DNA from: Salinigranum halophilum
GTDB taxonomy: Archaea > Halobacteriota > Halobacteria > Halobacteriales > Haloferacaceae
NCBI RefSeq assembly: GCF_007004735.1
Contig: NZ_SSNL01000007.1
Location: forward strand, 1-64,000
Direction: 5' to 3'
Length of the DNA stretch: 64,000 nt
Part shown: piece after piece, positions 59,153 to 64,000 of the stretch
How the letters are laid out: each line of letters starts with the position of its first letter
Position numbering within the stretch: the stretch's first letter is position 1
The notes under the pieces: model-generated
The model's database searches: none
What the model was told of the DNA's origin: nothing
Seen by the model: only the letters and a program-made list of their open reading frames with translations
Position numbers and translations under genes: made by a program

Positions 59153-60178
59153 TCACGCGAGTCCCAGAACGGCGAGGAGGCCGAACAGCACGTCGCCGTA
59201 GGAGACGGCGAGGAGGAGGCCGACGAACATCGGGACCAGAAACGGGATGCCGGGAGAGATCCAGACGCGCTCGTGCGTCGAGACGAGTTCGAGGCCGTCG
59301 CGTAGCGCCTCCGGCGTGGTGCCGTAGGCGGTGCCCTCGATGCTGTCGAGGAACTGTTCGGCCGCCCAGGGGTCGTCGAACGTCTCGGCGTCGGGAGCGG
59401 GAGGGGTCACGGCTGTGTCCCGTCGGTCGGCCGCCGCCGCGTCCTGTGCGACACCACCGTCGGTCGCCACGTCGGTCGGGTCGACGCGGCCGTCTGTCGG
59501 CTCGAACGTCTCGTCGACGGTCGCGGGGTCACGGAGGGTGTGGGGCGTGGCGAGGAGGTCCTCGAAGGAACTGCCGCGCCAGCGGAGATACATCCTGAGC
59601 GCGTCGAGGTCGAGACCGCCACGAGTGTAGCCGCTCGGCGTCTCGAACAGCCGACCGTGTTCGCTCGGGAGGTCGGCTACGTCGATCCGCCGCCCGAAGA
59701 ACATGATGGGAGCGACGTCGCCCGAGAGCAGGTTCCCCACGCCGATGACGAGCGGATAGACGACGGCGACGACGACGGTGTTCGTCAGAATCGTGAACGA
59801 GAACACACCGAGTGGTGCCTCGACGAGCGGGAGGGCCGTCGAGGGCAGGAAGTACACCGGGTAGGTGGGAAGGAGGAGCGCGAGGGCGATGAGTGCCTTC
59901 GCGTCTGCACCCCCGAAGCCGCCGATGCGCCAGAAGAGGTACGAGAAGGGGACGACGAAGACGACGCTGACGCCGACCTGGACCAGAAAGAGCCGGTCGT
60001 CGAAGGTCGTGGGCGGGAGGTGCGCGAGGAGGTCCCAGAGGAGCAACGCGATACCGAGACCGGCGAGGGGAAGCCACAACCGGTTGGGGACCCGCCGCGT
60101 CCGGATATCAGAGAGCGCCGCCCAACCGAGAACGGGGATGGCGACGAGACGCAGGAGGTCGGGTGCCGATGCGAACAT
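59153..60178 (-). CDS. pibD: Prepilin/preflagellin (archaellin) peptidase
   Basis: A 341-residue membrane aspartate protease that removes the class III signal of archaellins and pilins. It shows the first Asp in AALSDIRTRRVPNRLWLPLA near residue 23 and the GxGD-type second site in WRIGGFGGADAKALIALALL near 95. About six hydrophobic helices are split by a soluble insert (residues 195-290, Ala/Asp/Thr-rich), which is typical of haloarchaeal PibD. Pilin and archaellin genes are not in the window. Confidence 0.9.
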   Translation of the reverse strand: MFASAPDLLRLVAIPVLGWAALSDIRTRRVPNRLWLPLAGLGIALLLWDLLAHLPPTTFDDRLFLVQVGVSVVFVVPFSYLFWRIGGFGGADAKALIALALLLPTYPVYFLPSTALPLVEAPLGVFSFTILTNTVVVAVVYPLVIGVGNLLSGDVAPIMFFGRRIDVADLPSEHGRLFETPSGYTRGGLDLDALRMYLRWRGSSFEDLLATPHTLRDPATVDETFEPTDGRVDPTDVATDGGVAQDAAAADRRDTAVTPPAPDAETFDDPWAAEQFLDSIEGTAYGTTPEALRDGLELVSTHERVWISPGIPFLVPMFVGLLLAVSYGDVLFGLLAVLGLA

Positions 60179-60414
60179 ACAGACGGCGCGGAGAGGAGGA
60201 AGTTAGCCCTTTGGGTGAGAGAATCACAGGCGAGAACGCGAGCCGACGCCGTCGCTACGCCGGGAGCGATACCGGAGAGAAAGTCGGGGTTCGTGGGCAA
60301 TAGTGGGCAAATGTTATTCGACAGTGGGTCATCGTGGAATACAGAGCGCGTATTGGTCAGCGTAGAGCGACTGTCGATGGACTGACTGTGTGCGACAAGA
60401 GTCTTGCCCGAACG

Positions 60415-60422
60415 GATTTACC
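60415..60422 (+). promoter_or_regulatory. TATA box of the 60447 gene
   Basis: gatttacc is centred about 28 nt before the GTG at 60447, consistent with a leaderless transcript and favouring this GTG as start. Confidence 0.45.
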
Positions 60423-60446
60423 ACGTCATCGCATACGTGAACTATA

Positions 60447-60674
60447 GTGGATGCGGGTGCCCTGATTGTCGGACTCATCGCAGTGGCCGCTGGACTTCCC
60501 TCAGTATTCAGACCACAGGCCGTTGTCGACTTCGCTTGCGAAATCAGTCCGTTCTGCAGGTCTCCCATGCAAATGAGTCATGCAGGACAGACCTACAACA
60601 GAATACTAGGCGGCGGCCTCGCTTTCGTAGGCCTACTGCTGATTGCTGGGGCTCTTGCCGGCACGTTCAATTGA
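60447..60674 (+). CDS. Small membrane protein in AT-richer stretch
   Basis: A 75-residue protein with two hydrophobic helices (GALIVGLIAVAAGLPSVFRP and ILGGGLAFVGLLLIAGALAG) and three internal Cys/Met-rich residues (CEISPFCRSPMQMSHAG). The start is GTG. Codon use is less GC-rich than in neighbouring genes. A family is not recognised; a stress or envelope role is possible but not shown. Confidence 0.6.
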   Translation: MDAGALIVGLIAVAAGLPSVFRPQAVVDFACEISPFCRSPMQMSHAGQTYNRILGGGLAFVGLLLIAGALAGTFN

Positions 60675-61045
60675 CGGTATATAACCCACAGTGAAAACCG
60701 CTGTCGAGTACCTCCATACTGTATACGTTTTCTGTCTGTGTCACGCGAGTTCTGTTCAAGCTCGAAGGATTCCAACAGGGCCAGTAAGAAGTAGACTAGA
60801 TTTCACACCGGCTCTCCACGTAGCAGACGCTTGTCGTCTTGTTCAGCCAGTCAGAGGCCTCGGGGAGACATCTCGATGGCGACAGAAGGCAGAGGGTGAA
60901 CCCTCGTTCAGACCGCTGAGTGGTTCTGGTCGGCAGTTTGTTGCAGTATCGAGTTCGTGGGGTGGAGCAGTTGCTACGAGGTCTTTCAGTGAGGTTGCGA
61001 AAAATCGCTAGTCGGGGCGTGTACCGTAACAGTACACGTTCTAAG
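60675..61045. other. AT-richer intergenic region, no gene seen
   Basis: This 371-base gap has visibly lower GC content than the rest of the window. An open frame from 60691 encodes no recognisable or biased protein. The composition could mark an inserted or decayed element, but I find no transposase remnant or terminal repeats. Confidence 0.45.
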
Positions 61046-61435
61046 TTAGATGACGCGGTTCTGGAGGTAGTCGAGGTGCTTGGCGTTGTAGACGATCTGG
61101 ACCTCGTCCTCGGTGGGCGTCCCGATGCAGGTCAGACGGACGTTCTTGTCGTCGACTTCCTCGTCCGAGAGGATCTGCTGCATGTCCATGTCGATGCCGC
61201 CCTTCGTCAGGATGGCAGCACAGTTCGCACAGGCACCCGCGCGGCACGAGAAGGGCCAGTCGTAGCCCTGGGCCTCAGCAGCCTCGAGGATGTACTCGCC
61301 CTGGTTGACCTCCAGCGAGCCGTAATCCTCGTCCGAGAGGCCGGCGTCGGCAGCCTTGTCGAAGAGGTCGTCGTCGTCCATGTCCCAGCCGTTGTCGTCG
61401 AGTACTTCGTAATTGAGGTATTCTACCGTGGGCAT
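61046..61435 (-). CDS. Halophilic [2Fe-2S] ferredoxin
   Basis: A 129-residue plant-type ferredoxin. The start [20 protein letters not shown] is that of haloarchaeal ferredoxins, with the characteristic acidic N-terminal insertion ([20 protein letters not shown]). Cluster ligands are in [15 protein letters not shown] and VRLTCIGTP (C-x4-C-x2-C-xn-C). It carries electrons for 2-oxoacid:ferredoxin oxidoreductases. A gcataatg box lies 25-35 nt upstream. Confidence 0.97.
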   Translation of the reverse strand: MPTVEYLNYEVLDDNGWDMDDDDLFDKAADAGLSDEDYGSLEVNQGEYILEAAEAQGYDWPFSCRAGACANCAAILTKGGIDMDMQQILSDEEVDDKNVRLTCIGTPTEDEVQIVYNAKHLDYLQNRVI

Positions 61436-61568
61436 CTCGTCAGATGATTTGAACCCCACCTCATTATGCTTTGCTGTTCTGAGCGGGTTTTCCCCGCGCC
61501 GTCACTGGTTTTGGTCGGCCAAAACCCGTCCGACTGGACAGGTGAACACGAACGGTGTCGACGGTCGT

Positions 61569-62720
61569 TCAGAGCGCCACCGCTGAGAAGAGCAAATAGG
61601 AGGTCACGGCCGACACCGATGGGGTGAGCAGCCAAAAGAAGATGATTCGCCCGGTCGTCCCCGGGTTGAACAGTTCGTGGGCGGTGAGCGTGTCGTCGGG
61701 TTCGCCGATGGGGGCGACTTCGTCGCCAGGGTCGGCGGCGAGGGCGTTGACCGAGAGTTCGGGTGAAGCCCCGCGGACGGCCTCGCCGAGCGTGACCGTT
61801 CGGGTGGCGCGACCCCAGCCGAGGCCGACGATGCACATCGTCGCCGACACCGCCAGGCTCGCCGGGATACCGATCGCCGAGAGGAACGTGATGAACGACG
61901 CGCTGACCGTCTCGACGACGAGCGCCGCCAGGAGGGGAAGTTCGGTGAGGTCGTTCCCGACCGTGTCGAGCGTCCGCCGGGCGATGGTGAACGCACCGAG
62001 GCCGATAGCACCGCCGGCGAGGAGGATGCCCGCGTCGATGCTCAGGACGCCCGAGCCGACGAGTGGTGCGACGGCGTTCGCGACGTTGGACGCGCCCGCC
62101 GAGAACGCCATGTAGCAGGCGATACCCACGACGAGCAGGACGGTCCCGAGTTCGCGAACGGTCGTACCGGGGCCGAGCGCGGGTGTGGGAACCCCGGAAC
62201 GGTCGAGGGTCACGAGCGGGCCGTCCGAACGGTCCAGCGCGAGGCGGGCGTCGAGATACGGGTAGACGTACCGGCCGATGACAGCACAGACCCAGAAGGC
62301 GAGGACGGGCGCGACGATCCACCACGAGACGATTTCGAGCATGACGGCCTCGTTGAGAGTGTTCGTCGCGACTCCGAGGCCGGCGATAGCGCCGACGGCG
62401 GTCATCGACGTCGACGCCGGCACCCCGAAGGCGTTCGAGATGAGAAGCGCCACGCCGACGAAGAACAGCACGCCGACGCTCGCCGCCAGCGTGAACTCGT
62501 CGCGTGGGACGATACGGCCGCCCATCGTCTCGATGACCTCCCGACCGACCGTCCAGCCCCCGAGGAGCGCGAAGGCGGTCATCAAGCCGGCAGCGGCGAG
62601 TTTCGAGACGACGTCGCTGCCGACGGCGGGACCGAACGCGACGCCGGTCGAGGAGCCACCGATGTTGAATCCGACGAAGGCGGCGACCCCGAGTCCGACG
62701 AGGAGGAGCAGTTCGACCAC
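61569..62720 (-). CDS. PiT-family inorganic phosphate transporter, paralog 1
   Basis: A 383-residue permease with about ten helices. PiT repeats are FVGFNIGGSSTGVAFGPAVG near residue 18 and SAGASNVANAVAPLVGSGVL near 208, the two inverted signature segments. A cytoplasmic loop (residues 315-355, acidic) separates the last helices. It imports phosphate with protons or sodium. It is a close paralog of the gene at 62800, from a tandem duplication. Confidence 0.93.
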   Translation of the reverse strand: MVELLLLVGLGVAAFVGFNIGGSSTGVAFGPAVGSDVVSKLAAAGLMTAFALLGGWTVGREVIETMGGRIVPRDEFTLAASVGVLFFVGVALLISNAFGVPASTSMTAVGAIAGLGVATNTLNEAVMLEIVSWWIVAPVLAFWVCAVIGRYVYPYLDARLALDRSDGPLVTLDRSGVPTPALGPGTTVRELGTVLLVVGIACYMAFSAGASNVANAVAPLVGSGVLSIDAGILLAGGAIGLGAFTIARRTLDTVGNDLTELPLLAALVVETVSASFITFLSAIGIPASLAVSATMCIVGLGWGRATRTVTLGEAVRGASPELSVNALAADPGDEVAPIGEPDDTLTAHELFNPGTTGRIIFFWLLTPSVSAVTSYLLFSAVAL

Positions 62721-62799
62721 GAGGGTCGGTTGTGTCCCGCGGCTTTAGTGCCTGGTGTTCCCGGCGCGGCGCGGGTCTCCACAGCGGCGAGCGAGTCGA

Positions 62800-63894
62800 T
62801 TACCAGACCGAAAACAGGGCGTACGCACCGATGGTCGCGACGGCGGGGACGGCGTTCTGGAGCGCGACGACGCGGAGCGTCGCCCACGGTCGGTAGAGGT
62901 CGCCGACCGAGACCTCCTGCTCGAGTTCCTCGACGACGTCGTCGGCGTCGACGACGAGCGCACCCTCGGCGCGAGTCGCCCGACCCCAGCCGAGCCCGAC
63001 GGTGCTCATCGTGGCGATGACGACGAAGCTGGCGGGGATGCCGATGGCCGAAAGCGCCGTCACGAGCGTCGCGCTCACGACGGCGACGACGAGCGCCGCG
63101 GTCAGCGGCAGTTCGGTGAGCCCCTCACCCATCGTGTCGAGCGTCCGTCGCGCGATGGTGACCGCCCCGAGGCCGATAGCACCGCTGGCGAGGAGGATGC
63201 CCGCGTTCATCGTGAGCTGTCCCGAGCCGACGAGCGGCGCGATGGCGTTGGCGACGTTCGACGCGCCCGCAGAGAACGCCATGAAGCAGGCGATGCCCAC
63301 GACGAGGACGACGCCCGTCGCCTCGCGCGGCGTGGTCTCGTCGGCGAGCTGTGGCGTCGGAACCCGCCCGTCGGTGTCGAGCGCGAGCAGTGAGCCGTCG
63401 CTCGTGTCGACAGCGATGCGCTCCTCGACGGCGTCGTAGGCGTAGCGGCCGACCATCCCGCTCACCCAGAACGCGATGAGCGGGGCGACGATCCACCACG
63501 AGATGATCTCGAGGACGACAGCCGTGGCAAGCGCGTTCTGGGCCAGCCCGAGGCCGGCGATAGCGCCGACGGCGGTCATCGACGTCGACGCCGGCACCCC
63601 GAAGACGTTCGAGACGAAGAGCGAACCGCCGATGAAAAAGAGGACGCCGATACTCACCGGGAGCGTGAAGGGGTCGCCGACGACGAGGTTCGAACCGAGC
63701 GTCGTGACGACGCGTCGACCGACGGTCCACCCGCCGAGGAGGGCGAAGACCGTCATGAGGAGGCCGGCGGCGAGCTTCGAGACCGCACCACTGCCGACGG
63801 CGGGACCGAACGCGACGCCGGTGTTCGAGCCGCCGACGTTGAAGCCGACGAAGACCGCGACGGCGAGCCCGACCAGCAGGAGAAGCGAAATCAC
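62800..63894 (-). CDS. PiT-family inorganic phosphate transporter, paralog 2
   Basis: A 364-residue paralog of the neighbouring permease. The start is GTG at 63894 so that the protein begins VISLLLLVGLAVAVFVGFNV, aligned with paralog 1; the upstream frame adds 15 unconserved residues. Signature segments are GFNVGGSNTGVAFGPAVGSG and SAGASNVANAIAPLVGSGQL. Much of the sequence is identical in stretches to paralog 1, and it differs most in the loop near the C-terminus. A gtttttgtac box about 30 nt upstream may be its TATA element. Confidence 0.92.
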   Translation of the reverse strand: MISLLLLVGLAVAVFVGFNVGGSNTGVAFGPAVGSGAVSKLAAGLLMTVFALLGGWTVGRRVVTTLGSNLVVGDPFTLPVSIGVLFFIGGSLFVSNVFGVPASTSMTAVGAIAGLGLAQNALATAVVLEIISWWIVAPLIAFWVSGMVGRYAYDAVEERIAVDTSDGSLLALDTDGRVPTPQLADETTPREATGVVLVVGIACFMAFSAGASNVANAIAPLVGSGQLTMNAGILLASGAIGLGAVTIARRTLDTMGEGLTELPLTAALVVAVVSATLVTALSAIGIPASFVVIATMSTVGLGWGRATRAEGALVVDADDVVEELEQEVSVGDLYRPWATLRVVALQNAVPAVATIGAYALFSVW

Positions 63895-63967
63895 GGCTGT
63901 GTGAGTCTCGGGCCGGACTGTACAAAAACTCCGTGTCACGGACGCGCGACGACGCCGTCGTGCCGCG

Positions 63968-64000
63968 TTACTTCGTCGCCTCGGAGATGGCTTCGTCGAG
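63968..64000 (-). CDS. 3' end of a gene cut by the window edge
   Basis: On the minus strand the last bases read L-D-E-A-I-S-E-A-T-K-stop in haloarchaeal codons (CTC GAC GAA GCC ATC TCC GAG GCG ACG AAG TAA), a likely C-terminus. It would be the gene upstream of the PiT pair, plausibly a phosphate or stress regulator, but nothing can be identified from ten residues. Confidence 0.35.
   Translation of the reverse strand, partial: LDEAISEATK

Noticed and set aside
60691-61011. 106-residue open frame in the AT-richer gap
   Set aside because: Composition and codon use look random and no domain is recognisable.
1-64000. tRNA or rRNA genes
   Set aside because: I looked in the gaps for T-loop-like GGTTCRA and paired acceptor arms and found none that fold; this was by eye only.

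Overview
The window comes from a halophilic archaeon (class Halobacteria, probably a Haloferacales-type genome). The evidence is the high GC content, very acidic proteins, leaderless TATA-type promoters with the start codon about 25-28 nt downstream, a PGF-CTERM surface protein, a halophile [2Fe-2S] ferredoxin, a preflagellin/prepilin peptidase, Hel308 and an archaeal 2-oxoacid dehydrogenase complex. It reads as ordinary chromosome: about 60 genes, mostly housekeeping, with no rRNA or tRNA gene, no CRISPR array and no intact transposon seen.

Layout. 1-808 has no convincing gene but holds related hairpins and a strong TATA box. 0.8-6.7 kb: a small AbrB-like protein, pyrD, valS, a trans-sulfuration PLP enzyme and an HPP-family membrane protein. 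6.9-10.4 kb: pheS-pheT, preceded by a 25-codon micro-ORF whose tail carries four Phe codons and which lies between hairpin arms; this attenuator-like leader is the most interesting signal in the window. 10.5-16.8 kb: a CBS protein, divergent DAO oxidoreductase and ornithine cyclodeaminase-like genes, and a cluster of trpS, tRNA-splicing endonuclease endA and a NucS-N-domain/zinc-finger protein. 16.8-19.5 kb: a repeat-rich PGF-CTERM surface protein and a HAD phosphatase. 19.5-28.5 kb: hel308, a small membrane protein, lipA, pdhA-pdhB-pdhC and lpdA, a nearly complete lipoate-dependent 2-oxoacid dehydrogenase system. 29-36.9 kb: divergent serB/serA, small unknowns, thrC with an HTH regulator, several haloarchaeal conserved unknowns and a cupin operon.

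37-45 kb: CstA, an ArsA/Get3 ATPase with a small partner, a COG0523 GTPase, a DUF389 protein, small membrane and zinc-ribbon proteins, and upp. 45-53 kb: an S9 peptidase and a TAXI-DUF1850-TRAP uptake module. 52.6-60.2 kb: an IMPACT protein, an ACT regulator, hisB, hisA, a phosphoglucosamine-mutase-type enzyme, a coiled-coil protein, hisI and pibD. 60.3-61.05 kb is an AT-richer stretch with one small membrane protein. 61-64 kb: ferredoxin, two tandem PiT-type phosphate permeases and the 3' end of a further gene.

Non-coding signals of note: two copies of a dispersed GC-rich repeat (45.2-45.45 and 53.35-53.48 kb), a single ORB-like origin-recognition sequence upstream of hisB (54.83 kb), palindromic operator candidates upstream of the PLP enzyme and cstA, a duplicated fragment of the pheT 3' end, and an SD-containing micro-ORF overlapping the pdhA start. 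Functions are inferred from translated motifs and context only; no database search was run.
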